Positions 1-8,754 are shown, counted from the first letter of the stretch. The stretch is 64,000 bases of DNA from Acidobacteriota bacterium (GCA_025463135.1 JAOAPY010000008.1:176409-240408); one strand, 5' to 3'. The notes: generated by a model from the sequence alone, not told the origin. A program made the numbers and translations.

Positions 1-178
1 CGCTGCCGCGACCCTGCATCGCATCGCTCGCCAGGAAATTCATTTCCGCGCGAATGTTTCGTTCGAGAATTGTGAGATCGGTACGGGCGCTTTGCTGCGC
101 CAGGCCAAAGTGACTTTGAATGACGATGAAGAGAACCAGTGCAATTGCACGTGAAGTGTACGGGCGAACTGAATTCAT
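1..178 (-). CDS. N-terminal fragment of a secreted M28-like metallopeptidase
   Basis: Reading the minus strand from an ATG at 178 gives a basic N-terminus, a hydrophobic signal segment (IALVLFIVIQSHFGLA) and then a stretch ending in FLASDAMQGRG, where the window ends. The FLASD-x-x-GRG pattern is characteristic of the start of mature M28 aminopeptidase-type zinc peptidases; that is family knowledge, since the catalytic part lies outside the window. A GGGAG ribosome-binding site lies 5 nt before this ATG. A second in-frame ATG directly upstream (181) is too close to it, so 178 is preferred. The gene is divergent from the sigma factor gene. Fragment only, so the family call is moderate. Confidence 0.6.
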   Translation of the reverse strand, partial: MNSVRPYTSRAIALVLFIVIQSHFGLAQQSARTDLTILERNIRAEMNFLASDAMQGRGS

Positions 179-257
179 CATTACTCCCTGCAAGTGATTT
201 GGCTGGACTACGTGGCGGCGATTGTAACATTCAAGCAAAGCCGCATCCTGAATTCCC

Positions 258-356
258 GGTAGTGGGTCAGTTTCGCGGCAAATGTCCGACAAACTTGAGT
301 TTGTCGCCGCGTTACGACAAGCTAAAGCTCATCGGACATCAAACTGACGCACTACC
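258..356. repeat. Dispersed 100-bp palindromic repeat, copy 1
   Basis: A 99-bp imperfect palindrome bounded by GGTAGTGGGTCAGTTT and its inverse (here AAACTGACGCACTACC). It contains internal inverted TTTGTCG/CGACAA and TGTCCGA/TCGGACA arms. It is in the opposite orientation to the copies at 9821-9919 and 12361-12462. All copies lie between genes and none codes for anything plausible. It looks like a REPIN/MITE-type element moved in trans. Confidence 0.85.
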
Positions 357-396
357 TTAACTCCCGCTGCTATTGCTAAGCTTTTCCCGGGCGTTT

Positions 397-460
397 AGAG
401 TACCGCCTTTTTAGGCGGGTTTTTTAAGCGGGGTGAAAACCCGACTGAAGTTGGTACTCT
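397..460 (+). other. Structured intergenic element with terminator-like hairpin
   Basis: An 8-bp perfect inverted repeat (AGAGTACC at 397-404, GGTACTCT at 453-460) encloses a CCGCCT-TTTT-AGGCGG hairpin (403-418). That hairpin is followed by GTTTTTT, which is terminator-like on the plus strand. The two pairings share bases 403-404, so they may be alternative folds. It sits between two divergent genes, where no upstream plus-strand gene needs a terminator. It could therefore be a leader attenuator for the sigma operon, a small RNA, or a palindromic repeat. Confidence 0.45.
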
Positions 461-505
461 GAACTTCCTGTTCGGCGACATTTATGTGAGCTTCTGGAAG
501 ATTTC

Positions 506-534
506 TGAAACCTTTAGCGGTGTTGAGTCACTAA
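506..534 (+). promoter_or_regulatory. Possible ECF-type promoter of the sigma operon
   Basis: TGAAACCTTT (506-515) followed after about 14 bp by GTCACTAA (527-534) resembles the AAC...GTC layout of ECF-sigma-dependent, often autoregulated, promoters. The spacing is slightly short, and the call rests on position and motif only. Confidence 0.3.
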
Positions 535-615
535 CCCACTGAGACAATGATGAAAAGGCTGGCAGTCGACGAGTTAAGCATTGAAGGTCGGCCCGGTGCA
601 CGCGCGGGAGTTCTG

Positions 616-1182
616 ATGAATAGTTCAGCAGACCTGATTGCGCGAGCATGCCAGGGCGACCAGGAAGCCTTTCGTCTGATCTTTGAGAGGTATTCACGCC
701 CTGTAATTAGTTTCCTCTTCGATCTGGTAAGCAATCGCGAACTGGCGGAAGAACTTACCCAGGAAACTTTTGTGCGCGCCTATCGAAATCTGGCCACCAT
801 GCGCGCGGAGACAAAGCTTTCGACCTGGCTCTTCGGTATCGCACGCAATGTCGCGCGCGAGGCATTGCGCGCCCGAATGCGCGACAACCATCAGGTCGAT
901 CTTGAGGACAAGGCAGTGCTTGATCTGAGCGACAGCCGGCCGGTTCCGGTGGAGCGGCTGCTGGGCAAGGAATTGAATGAAGTGATCCAGCGCTCGCTGG
1001 CAGCACTCGACGAAGATAAGAGGACGGTATTTACCTTGAGGGTGTTTCAGCAATGCAGTTACGAGGAGATTGCCGAAATCACCGGGTTCTCGATCGCGAA
1101 GTTGAAAACGGATTTACACCGGGCCCGATCAGAAATGCGACGCAGAATCAGCCCGTACGCAGGAGCCTCGTGGGGGAGTTAG
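616..1182 (+). CDS. ECF RNA polymerase sigma factor
   Basis: 188-aa extracytoplasmic-function sigma-70 factor. The N-terminal half carries sigma region 2 (AFRLIFERYSRPVISFLF, then TKLSTWLFGIARNVARE, the promoter-melting part). The C-terminal half carries region 4 (LRVFQQCSYEEIAEITGFS and KTDLHRARSEMRRR, the helix-turn-helix that reads the -35 element). An in-frame ATG at 547 has no ribosome-binding site. The ATG at 616 has GGGAG 5 nt upstream and gives the normal ECF length, so it is chosen. The stop is 3 nt before the anti-sigma gene, implying co-expression. It probably directs expression of envelope-related genes, including its own operon; the inducing signal is unknown. Confidence 0.93.
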   Translation: MNSSADLIARACQGDQEAFRLIFERYSRPVISFLFDLVSNRELAEELTQETFVRAYRNLATMRAETKLSTWLFGIARNVAREALRARMRDNHQVDLEDKAVLDLSDSRPVPVERLLGKELNEVIQRSLAALDEDKRTVFTLRVFQQCSYEEIAEITGFSIAKLKTDLHRARSEMRRRISPYAGASWGS

Positions 1183-1185
1183 CCG

Positions 1186-2145
1186 ATGAAGTGTGAAGTT
1201 TGCATAAAACTGTTGGAAGAATATATCGACGGCGAATTATCAGGACCGGAGGCTGAGTCACTCAGCGCGCATTTGATTACCTGCACCGCATGCGCTCAGG
1301 AATTTGAGGCACTCACTTCAGAGCAGGAGATGTATTCGCGTTATGACCGGACGCTCGCTATCGCGCCTTCGATGTGGGGCGACATGTGGGGCGACATAGC
1401 GTCGCGTACTACGAAGACAAGCAGGGTAATTGATTCCGGATTGCGCTTCCGCTTACGTGAATGGTTTGTGCTTCCTTCATTCGCCTGGTCCTTTGCCGGA
1501 GCAATGGCGATTTTGATATTCGCGGTCCTGATGGGAGTTGTTTACCTGCGGCCAAACAGGCAACCGGCACAGCAGGTTACGACTGCCGGTGCTGCCAGAA
1601 CGGTGGTCACAGCGCCACGGGATGGCGCCGCACAGAAAGCGCCGGCGCCCGTTTCCAAGCCGCAGGAGTTGGTTGCTGAAAGGCTTGCGACTGAATCGCA
1701 ATCAAAGATTAAGGCGGCTGCAGTCTCGAAAACTCTGCGAACCTCGCGGACGTCGCAGTCGAGGAAATCAACATTGGCAGATCAGTCGGATGTGCTCTTT
1801 TCCAACGCGGCTTTTAGCGCCGTCGAAGATCGAGACACGCAACGGCACATTGAGCAGGCCCAGAACCTTCTTCGTTCAATAAGAAACATCGAAGTCTCTG
1901 ACAATGACGAGATCGACGTTTCCTTTGAGAAAGCTCTTTCCCGCCGCTTGCTCGATGAGAACGTGGTCCTGCGGCGTGACGCTGAGATGAGTGGAAACTT
2001 TCCCACCAAGATGTTGCTCAGCGATCTGGAACCGTTCCTGATCGATATTGCCAATCTTCCTGGCAAGGCAGCGCCCGAAGACTTGCGCGTACTAAAAGAA
2101 CGCGTGCTGAAAACCGAGATCGTCGCGGCACTACAGGGTTATTGA
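1186..2145 (+). CDS. Membrane anti-sigma factor, zf-HC2 domain
   Basis: 319-aa protein with an N-terminal zinc-binding anti-sigma domain: C3 and C6, then H29-x3-C33-x2-C36, the HC2 pattern of ZAS-family anti-sigma factors. One transmembrane helix follows at about 100-122 (SFAGAMAILIFAVLMGVVYL). The remaining ~195 residues are Ala/Ser/Arg-rich, then charged and helical, and would lie outside the membrane. By family knowledge the cytoplasmic zinc finger holds the partner sigma factor, encoded immediately upstream (3-nt gap), until a signal releases it. The C-terminal part has no domain I recognise and may be the sensor. Confidence 0.88.
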   Translation: MKCEVCIKLLEEYIDGELSGPEAESLSAHLITCTACAQEFEALTSEQEMYSRYDRTLAIAPSMWGDMWGDIASRTTKTSRVIDSGLRFRLREWFVLPSFAWSFAGAMAILIFAVLMGVVYLRPNRQPAQQVTTAGAARTVVTAPRDGAAQKAPAPVSKPQELVAERLATESQSKIKAAAVSKTLRTSRTSQSRKSTLADQSDVLFSNAAFSAVEDRDTQRHIEQAQNLLRSIRNIEVSDNDEIDVSFEKALSRRLLDENVVLRRDAEMSGNFPTKMLLSDLEPFLIDIANLPGKAAPEDLRVLKERVLKTEIVAALQGY

Positions 2146-2182
2146 TCCCGAACGATCGCTACATCAATTCATGAGGCAAATT

Positions 2183-3721
2183 ATGTCGAACAAATACACA
2201 ATCAAATATGACGGCGCCGATTTGCGGACAACTCTGTGCAAATTTTTCCTCATGGCGTTGGCCCTGCTGTCGCTGGTGCTCGCAACGGGGTTCGCGGATC
2301 AGGTTAAAGGTCAGCGCCCTTCTTCTTCGCGCAACGCGCTCAATCGCCTGGCGCAACAGGGAAGCAAAGACGCTGCGAGCGTCGTGTTTCAGGGTGGACG
2401 CGATCTGATCAGCGACCAGCAGTGGGCGAAGGCTGAAGAGAAATTTCGCGAGTACACGTCCAGCTATCCCAAAGAAAAGAATGTTGATGCCGCACTTTAT
2501 TGGATGGCCTATTCCGAAATGCAACTCTCTCGATATGAACAGGCAAGATCCACGCTCAAGCGGCTCCTGGAAGAGTATGAAGCGAGCAGTTGGAAAAGTG
2601 ATGCGCGAACCTTACTGGCGCAAATCCCCGACGGGTTTGCCACTGTCTATGGTTCCGGATCCGGTTCCGGCTCGGGAATTGGTTCCGGCAGCGGTGTAGG
2701 AATTGGCGTCGGCACCCCGAGGGCGGCTCAGGAGCCCGGCGAAGTCTATGTCGTGCATGGCACGGCGCCCGTTACTGTGCGGGTTCCTGTTACTGCTCGC
2801 GCCTGGGCGTTTAGAGGTGATGATGACGGCGAGCGCCCGGCGGCGGATGACGATCCCTGTGAGTTCAAGATAGTAGTGCTCCAAGCTTTGTTCCAAAGCG
2901 ATGTTCAGCGGGGAATCTCCGCGGCCACCGAATGGCTCAATGCCGGATCTACGCAGACAACTCGCTGTAAGGGAGCCGCCCTGACATTGTTGGCTCGTAA
3001 TGGCGGTAAGGCAGTTACGCCGATAATTCTTGGCGTGGCCCAACGCGAACCGGATCTGAAGCTGCGGGCCCTGGCAATTTCCGCGCTCGGCTTCACCAGT
3101 GACGATACGGTAATCGATCCGTTGCGGGACTTTGCGCTTAACTCTCGGGAAAACAGCGTCGTCGAAGCCGCGCTTTACTCTTTGGGCCAACACTCCGGAC
3201 CACGGGCGGTGATCGTGCTCGGTGAAATCGCGATGAGTAGCAGACCGGTGAGCTTGAGAAAGGTTGCCATCGCCAGCATTGCCAGCCGGCCGGGCGAACC
3301 TGCGGTGGATACACTTCTCAAGATTTACGATGCCGACCAGACGCTGGAAATTCGCAAAGCCACTATCGCCGGGTTCGGCCATCGTCGCAGTGAGCGCGCC
3401 GGGAATAAGTTGGTCGAGATTGCCCATGGCGCCGACAACATCGAACTGCGCAAGGCGGCCATTAGCGGCATTGTTACTCGCAGCGGAGAGAAATCACTCG
3501 ATAGTCTCCTCAGCCTCTATGACAGCGAAAAATCCGAGGAGTTAAAGGACCGCATTATCAACGCGATCGGATCTTTGAATGATACTCGCGTCACGCGGAA
3601 ACTTATCGAGATTGCCAAAAATCCACAGTCACCGATTGAGCGGCGTAAGCGTGCAATCGGCTGGCTCAGCCGCAGCAAGGATCCCGAGGTTACAAAGTTC
3701 CTCGAAGACTTACTGAAATAA
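2183..3721 (+). CDS. Exported TPR plus HEAT-repeat protein
   Basis: 512-aa protein from the ATG at 2183. That start has GAGG 6 nt upstream; the ATG at 2171 has none. A hydrophobic segment near residues 21-40 (FFLMALALLSLVLATGFA) is a signal or anchor. A TPR/YbgF-like region follows (WAKAEEKFREYTSSYPKEK, then ARSTLKRLLEEY). A low-complexity Gly-Ser linker lies at about 157-182, then HEAT/PBS-lyase-like helical repeats to the C-terminus, seen as recurrent LRKAAI/LEIRKATIAGFGH units. It lies 37 nt after the anti-sigma gene and probably belongs to the same operon. The role is likely protein-protein scaffolding in the periplasm; no catalytic motif is visible. Confidence 0.75.
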   Translation: MSNKYTIKYDGADLRTTLCKFFLMALALLSLVLATGFADQVKGQRPSSSRNALNRLAQQGSKDAASVVFQGGRDLISDQQWAKAEEKFREYTSSYPKEKNVDAALYWMAYSEMQLSRYEQARSTLKRLLEEYEASSWKSDARTLLAQIPDGFATVYGSGSGSGSGIGSGSGVGIGVGTPRAAQEPGEVYVVHGTAPVTVRVPVTARAWAFRGDDDGERPAADDDPCEFKIVVLQALFQSDVQRGISAATEWLNAGSTQTTRCKGAALTLLARNGGKAVTPIILGVAQREPDLKLRALAISALGFTSDDTVIDPLRDFALNSRENSVVEAALYSLGQHSGPRAVIVLGEIAMSSRPVSLRKVAIASIASRPGEPAVDTLLKIYDADQTLEIRKATIAGFGHRRSERAGNKLVEIAHGADNIELRKAAISGIVTRSGEKSLDSLLSLYDSEKSEELKDRIINAIGSLNDTRVTRKLIEIAKNPQSPIERRKRAIGWLSRSKDPEVTKFLEDLLK

Positions 3722-3937
3722 CCACGGAACATCGTCAGCGTCAGATGCGGTTGGGGAGAGCTGGATTCATACCCGACTCGGGGGAGTGTGTGTCTTAATT
3801 TCGAAGCAGGAAGGGTCGCGGGTGAGGCCTTTGGCGTTCAAGATACTGCTCATGAGGTTAAGGCACTCGTGTTCAGGTGACCACTGAGTCAAGTATACGG
3901 TGGCCCAAATTAGCGCAATACAAAGCGAGGTGAAACC

Positions 3938-5089
3938 GTGAGCCATCGAGCAACAATAATCTTCGCGACTGCCATCCTACTCTTTTGCTTCAGGAGCAGC
4001 AGCGGCCTGACCAGGAGTTTCATACCGGTTGCAGGCGCTACTCTTAAGGCGAAGATTGAAAGCGCCACCGCCGCCGGCCGGACGAATGCGCCGGGCGGCA
4101 GATTCTGGGTCGGATATCAGTTTGAAGCGCGACCCGGAGTCGCTATTGATTATGAAGTTGTCGACGACCACGGTGGCCTCTACATCTCGATGGATGGTCC
4201 ATCGCTGTCGTTCGATTCACAGTACGAGACGCGTGAGTTGGGTTTTTTCCTGCTGTTTGAAAACCTGCGCGATCTCTTTACGCGGGCCGAAGTCTACAAT
4301 CTAAAACGCACGCATGAATTCAGCGGTTATCCGGTCTATTGGGCGGGCCGCATTGGTAATGAAGAGAGCCTCAACTACTTAAAATCAGTAATCGATGCGC
4401 CGCCACTGGAGGTCAATCCTCTCGCCGACCGCGCCGCCTTTGCGATTGCCCTGCATGATGACGGGCAGGTCGAATCCATACTCATTAATTTGATTCGCCG
4501 GCCGCTTACGGAGCCGATGCGTTCACGGGCCATTTATTGGTTGGGTTACGCTCCGGAGAGCCAGGCTAAAAACAATTTTCTTGCCGACATCGTGCGCGAT
4601 GCCGCGGAGTGGACCGAAGCTCGCCAGCAGGCGATGGCCGCGCTTGGTCTGAGCCGTGCAGCCACCACCTTGGCGCTGCTTCAGAACTTGTACGAAACGA
4701 TGACCTCGCGCGAGTTGAAACGGCGTGCGCTCGCGGGCATTTCCCGAAACGACAACCGCGACGCGGCGGCCACTTATCTTATTCACGTCGCGGACAGTGA
4801 AAAAGAAACCGAGCTGCGCAAGAGCGCGATTGCCGGTTTGGGTCGCATAGCCGGCGAGAAAAGTCTGGGAGCGTTGACCAACACACTCGACTCGGATCCA
4901 GATACCGAAATCCAAAAGCAGGCAGTAATGGCTATTAGTCGTCGGGCGCGGGACGAAGCGATTCCCATTCTCATACGTACCGCGCGGAGCCATCCGAAAA
5001 TGCCGGTGCGCAAGCAGGCGATTCAAATGCTGGGACAGACCGGTGATGAACGCGCGGTGGCGCTCTTCAAGGAGTTGTTGAGCAAGTAA
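3938..5089 (+). CDS. Exported HEAT-repeat protein
   Basis: 383-aa protein starting at GTG with GAGGTG 6 nt upstream. It has an N-terminal signal-like segment (IIFATAILLFCFRSSSG), about 100 residues without a recognised fold, then HEAT repeats (for example ELRKSAIAGLGRIAGEKSL and VRKQAIQMLGQTGDERA). It resembles the C-terminal half of the protein encoded just upstream, suggesting duplication. The 216-bp gap between them holds no gene I can support. Probable function is a binding scaffold; no enzyme signature is seen. Confidence 0.72.
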   Translation: MSHRATIIFATAILLFCFRSSSGLTRSFIPVAGATLKAKIESATAAGRTNAPGGRFWVGYQFEARPGVAIDYEVVDDHGGLYISMDGPSLSFDSQYETRELGFFLLFENLRDLFTRAEVYNLKRTHEFSGYPVYWAGRIGNEESLNYLKSVIDAPPLEVNPLADRAAFAIALHDDGQVESILINLIRRPLTEPMRSRAIYWLGYAPESQAKNNFLADIVRDAAEWTEARQQAMAALGLSRAATTLALLQNLYETMTSRELKRRALAGISRNDNRDAAATYLIHVADSEKETELRKSAIAGLGRIAGEKSLGALTNTLDSDPDTEIQKQAVMAISRRARDEAIPILIRTARSHPKMPVRKQAIQMLGQTGDERAVALFKELLSK

Positions 5090-5204
5090 ATGCGAATTTC
5101 TGATGGAACTGTTTGAACCAAACGGACCGCTACGGCGTTAAAGGCAAAGAGCGACAGAGCAAAATAAGGGAACGGTCCAACTCCCCGGACTGAAATATGA
5201 ACAA

Positions 5205-5239
5205 GGGCCTCGCTGCTACTTGCGATAGCACCGAGGCCC
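5205..5239. other. Stable intergenic hairpin
   Basis: GGGCCTCG (5205-5212) pairs with CGAGGCCC (5232-5239). An inner TGCTA/TAGCA pair follows after one mismatch, closing a 7-nt loop. There is no T-run on either strand, so it is not a classic intrinsic terminator. It may still stall or end transcripts from the HEAT gene 116 nt upstream. The rest of 5090-5460 shows no supportable gene. Confidence 0.5.
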
Positions 5240-5460
5240 GTAGGACAACACAGGTTCAGCTGCCTGGTTAGGCGCGCGGAAGATGCATCATCGACAACCC
5301 GCATCTTAGCGCAATGGTGGCCGTGCCTCAACCGCCCGAACTATCGGATTGGACGTCAACATTGGCGCTATTGTTCTCGAGTCAGCTGCTTAACGACTGG
5401 CCGCCTTTGAGCACGAGAAGAGAGCGCCTTGTCTTCTTTGGATCAAAATGCCGGGGTTAG

Positions 5461-5547
5461 GGGGGTTGGGTGTAGAAGTGAAAAGACTTCCGCCGCTACT
5501 AAGTTGATAACCATCGCGTTTCTTGCGCTGACCTACACCCGACCCCC
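5461..5547 (+). promoter_or_regulatory. Inverted repeat in the leader of the TPR gene
   Basis: A G-rich arm at 5461-5475 pairs with a C-rich arm at 5533-5547 over 15 positions with one G-T wobble, enclosing 57 nt. It lies 23 bp before the start of the TPR gene and its ribosome-binding site. The G-rich arm and the bases before it (GGGGTTAGGGGGGTTGGG) could also fold as a quadruplex. It could control translation or mRNA stability, or be a small repeat element. Confidence 0.4.
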
Positions 5548-5570
5548 TACACCCTATAAAAGGGGGCCAC

Positions 5571-6524
5571 ATGTTTGAGCGAATCTGCTTCTTTCTCGTG
5601 ATCTTTTTAATGCTTGCTTCTGTGTTCGTCCAGGCACAAACACCCGAGGCGGCGATCAGCCATTACGAGCACGGTACCCGAAAATTCAAGAACGGTGATC
5701 TCAACGCAGCGATTCAGGAGTTCACCAGGGCCATCGAAATAAGTTCTCGGCCGGGCTTTGAGCGGCCGCAACGCCCGGCGGTAACCGGCGTTAACGGCTT
5801 TGCCAACATTGCCGCGGAAGCTGACGGAATAACAGCAATCGATCCCTTCACGGCCGGCGCTTTTACAAGTCGCGGCCTGGCTCGTTATCAGAAGGGCGAT
5901 ATCGCGGGGGCCATCGGCGATTGGGACCGGGCCATTCGGATAAGCCCGGGACGAGTGGAAGCCTATTTGAATCGGGGCGTAGCGCGGTATGCGACTGGCG
6001 ATGCCGACGGCGCCATCGCTGATTGGGATCGCGCCCTGCAGATCAATCCGCGCCTGGCCGCCGCCTATTGTAATCGGGGCGCGGTACGGCAAAAGCAGGG
6101 CGACCTCGAGGGTGCGCTGGCCGATCTGAACGCCGCTCTCGCCCTCGATTCGCACGACGCGTCAACTTACTGTAACCGCGGCTTTGTCTGGCTCGTCAAA
6201 CGAAATCTCGATCGAGCGCTGGGCGATTTCGCAAAAGCTGTGGAGCTCAATCCTGGTATGGCCAGCGCTTACCAGGGACGTGGGCTGGTGCGGATGGCTA
6301 AGGGTGATCTCGATCCCGCGATCGCCGATTTCACGAGGGCGCTGCAGATCAGCCCAAAGTTTTCTGATTCATACATGAACCGCGGTCTGGCGCTGCTGGT
6401 CCAGGGGAAGGATGCGGAGGCTGAAAAGGACTTCACGAGCTGTCGGGCACTGAATCCCAGTCTCGAAAAGGAACTTGAAGGGCGAATAAGTCTGGCGAAG
6501 CAAATCCGGGGAGCGAAACGCTGA
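5571..6524 (+). CDS. Secreted tetratricopeptide-repeat protein
   Basis: 317-aa protein with a clear signal peptide (FFLVIFLMLASVFVQAQ) and tandem 34-residue TPR units over about residues 25-300. Recurring cores are GDxxGAIxDWDRAIxI, YxNRGxxRxxxGD and ADLNAALALD. An AGGGGG ribosome-binding site precedes the ATG. The regular repeats make it a typical periplasmic TPR scaffold; no enzymatic domain is present. The partner is unknown. The small HTH protein gene follows after 71 nt and could be co-transcribed. Confidence 0.82.
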   Translation: MFERICFFLVIFLMLASVFVQAQTPEAAISHYEHGTRKFKNGDLNAAIQEFTRAIEISSRPGFERPQRPAVTGVNGFANIAAEADGITAIDPFTAGAFTSRGLARYQKGDIAGAIGDWDRAIRISPGRVEAYLNRGVARYATGDADGAIADWDRALQINPRLAAAYCNRGAVRQKQGDLEGALADLNAALALDSHDASTYCNRGFVWLVKRNLDRALGDFAKAVELNPGMASAYQGRGLVRMAKGDLDPAIADFTRALQISPKFSDSYMNRGLALLVQGKDAEAEKDFTSCRALNPSLEKELEGRISLAKQIRGAKR

Positions 6525-6595
6525 AGCGGGAGATACGACTTGAATATTGATCAACTCCCCGGACGCAAAATTACTTCATGATCCAGGAGGACAGT

Positions 6596-6988
6596 ATGAG
6601 CAAGGCAAGAAACTGGAATGCAGACGGGCAGGCGCCGTTGACGATCGGCGGACACGCATCAACTCTACTGCGCGAGGCGGCGCTGGAACATCGGCTCAAA
6701 GCGCTGAAAGAAGGCGCGCTCAATTTCTTATCGGAAGTTGAGTCGTTGGGTAATGCGCAAACGTCTCGCGCGGACCACAAGCTGAAACTGCATGATGAAG
6801 TGCGGCAATTCGAGATCGATCTTATCCGCATCGCGCTGGACAGGACGCAAGGGAGCCAGACTCGCGCGGCGCGGTTGCTGGGTGTAAAGCTGACGACACT
6901 GAATACTAAGATCAAACGGTATAAGATTGAATTTGCCGGACAGAAGACCGAGCGCGAGAGCATCAGGGATCGCCAGAATGCGGCGTGA
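6596..6988 (+). CDS. Small Fis-type helix-turn-helix protein
   Basis: 130-aa protein from an ATG with AGGAGG 5 nt upstream; an ATG at 6578 lies before that site and is rejected. The C-terminal part (IDLIRIALDRTQGSQTRAARLLGVKLTTLNTKIKRY) matches the HTH_8/Fis C-terminal DNA-binding module found at the end of NtrC-type activators. Here it stands alone, without an AAA+ or receiver domain. Residues 1-60 are charged and probably helical. It is likely a DNA-binding or nucleoid-type protein; target genes cannot be told from the sequence. Confidence 0.75.
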   Translation: MSKARNWNADGQAPLTIGGHASTLLREAALEHRLKALKEGALNFLSEVESLGNAQTSRADHKLKLHDEVRQFEIDLIRIALDRTQGSQTRAARLLGVKLTTLNTKIKRYKIEFAGQKTERESIRDRQNAA

Positions 6989-7024
6989 GCGGAGGTTGTT
7001 CTTGCCGGACGTGTTGTCACTCAA

Positions 7025-7050
7025 TACCCCCGACGGGATCGGGGATATTT
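7025..7050. terminator. Hairpin between convergent genes
   Basis: CCCCGA (7028-7033) pairs with TCGGGG (7039-7044) around a 5-nt loop. A flanking ATA/TAT pairing and TTT follow on the plus strand. Its position between the convergent HTH gene and the minus-strand TPR gene fits a weak terminator. Confidence 0.45.
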
Positions 7051-7098
7051 GCAACAGGTAGCCCGAGGACCAACAAAGAAAACGGTGTGGCGCTGACT

Positions 7099-8556
7099 CT
7101 ATTTATTCTCGGGGGCGCCGGTCATGCCCTTCATCGGCATCTGCAATCGACCATCAGCGCCGCTGGTCAGAGCGAGAAACTTTGGATCCGCGCGCAGGGA
7201 ATCAAAGACCGCATCGACGCGTGCTTCCATCATCTCTTTTGAGCGCACGGATTGATTGCGTTCGTACTGGTAGAAGTGACGGCGGAGCAGCGACAAAGCT
7301 TTTTCGCGCTGGCCTGCCTGCGCGTATATTCCGGCAAGGTTGTACGAAGCGGGTAGCAGATTAATATTCGCGCGGGCGATCTTCAGGGCCTGGTCCTTTT
7401 CACCACCGGCAGCCATGAACACGGCCGCAAAAACCAGGTTGTAAGGATCTTTCGGATCGAGAGCCAGGGCCTGCTTCGTATACGCGTTGCCTTTCGCCGG
7501 GTCACCTTCAGAATTCCAATATACCGCCAGGTTGCGATAAGCGAGCGCCAGCGGAAACTCAGCAATCGACTGCTCCATCAATGCTAATCCTTTTTTGAAT
7601 TCGCCTTCATGAATCGTGATCTTTCCCAGGCCATGCAGAGCGACGGCTCGCGAAAGCGGATCGGCCTGCATGTTCAAAATGGAATCAAAGGTCGTTCGCG
7701 CCCGGTTCCAATCGCCGATGTGGTGGCGATAGAGTTCACCCAGGTAACGCATGGGAGTCGGGTCGGCGGGATCCATGCGGACCGCCGCCAGGTAAAGTTT
7801 CTCGGCAGTCAGATAACGCGCGCCGATTTCCGCCCGCAGGCCCCGCACCATGGTCTGTTCGATCAACGCGCTCTTCTGGTGGTCGAAAACTGGAGCGTTT
7901 TCGGGAATGCTGCCGACGTCATTTACGCCCAGCTTCTTCAGTTCCCTGGCGGCGTCCTTTGCTTTCTTCGGAAACATGCACTTCTCGACCGCGACGGATT
8001 GAAAGAGTTTAATGGCCGCGGCACTATCACCGGCCTTCGCTTTTTCTTTGCCCTCTTTCAATTCCGCGTCGATTGCGGTCTCGCGTTGTTTGAATTCACT
8101 CTCAACCAGCTTTTCGACCTGCTCGGCTTTGAGAAAGTTGTTCTTACCCTCGGCCTTGTTGATGACCGCGCCGTCCGGCCTGGCCAGCACAGCCACCGGC
8201 GGCTTCGCATCCCCCAAAACTTTCTGGACGTCGGGCACGCGATAGTCTGCCACCTTCATCGAAACACACTGCGCGGCGTATAAAGAAAGCGGGCGCGAAG
8301 TTAGCAGGCTGGATTTTTTTAACTCATCCTGCGTGGCCGGAAACCAATAGAGAACCAGTCCCTGGGCAGCAGCGTCTTTGGCGGTCCAATTTTTCCACGG
8401 GACGTAATAGACCTCGGGCTTCGCGCCCCCACCGCCGCCGCCGGACATGCCACCAACACCGCCGCCGCCTCCTCCACCACATGTGGCCCAGGTTGATTGC
8501 ACGGAAAAGAGAACCAATAAGAGAACGGCGCAGAGGCGAGTAGTTGATGTTTTCAT
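7099..8556 (-). CDS. Secreted Gly-rich N-terminus TPR protein
   Basis: 485-aa protein starting at the ATG at 8556, which begins a good signal peptide (LCAVLLLVLFSVQSTWA). The frame is open further upstream, but that part does not look coding. After the signal come two poly-Gly runs (GGGGGGGVGG and GGGGGG), then a ~90-residue thioredoxin-like or unknown region, then TPR repeats in the second half (LYLAAVRMDPADPTPMRYLGE; LALAYRNLAVYWNSEGD). No Shine-Dalgarno sequence is obvious. It is probably an exported scaffold; the function is unknown. The nearby DUF2911 gene, 198 bp upstream on the same strand, may share the transcript. Confidence 0.72.
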   Translation of the reverse strand: MKTSTTRLCAVLLLVLFSVQSTWATCGGGGGGGVGGMSGGGGGGAKPEVYYVPWKNWTAKDAAAQGLVLYWFPATQDELKKSSLLTSRPLSLYAAQCVSMKVADYRVPDVQKVLGDAKPPVAVLARPDGAVINKAEGKNNFLKAEQVEKLVESEFKQRETAIDAELKEGKEKAKAGDSAAAIKLFQSVAVEKCMFPKKAKDAARELKKLGVNDVGSIPENAPVFDHQKSALIEQTMVRGLRAEIGARYLTAEKLYLAAVRMDPADPTPMRYLGELYRHHIGDWNRARTTFDSILNMQADPLSRAVALHGLGKITIHEGEFKKGLALMEQSIAEFPLALAYRNLAVYWNSEGDPAKGNAYTKQALALDPKDPYNLVFAAVFMAAGGEKDQALKIARANINLLPASYNLAGIYAQAGQREKALSLLRRHFYQYERNQSVRSKEMMEARVDAVFDSLRADPKFLALTSGADGRLQMPMKGMTGAPENK

Positions 8557-8754
8557 GGTGCAAAGGTGTAGCAAAGGAGCGTGCCCGCTACAAGGGGTTT
8601 CGAAGTGTTGACAACAGTTTAGTCTGTGCCGATGGAAAGTTCCCGATGTCATTCTCACCAGAATGATAGGTTGCTCCCACCTTAGTGTTGAGAACTCAGG
8701 GCGGGGTTGCCCACACTCCCAGGCTTCCCAGCGCAAGAAGGAAATTCGACCCGG

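Noticed and set aside
2641..2715. Tandem GGTTCCGG-like repeats as a DNA repeat or recombination site
   Set aside because: They encode a Gly-Ser linker in frame within the TPR/HEAT protein and need no other explanation.
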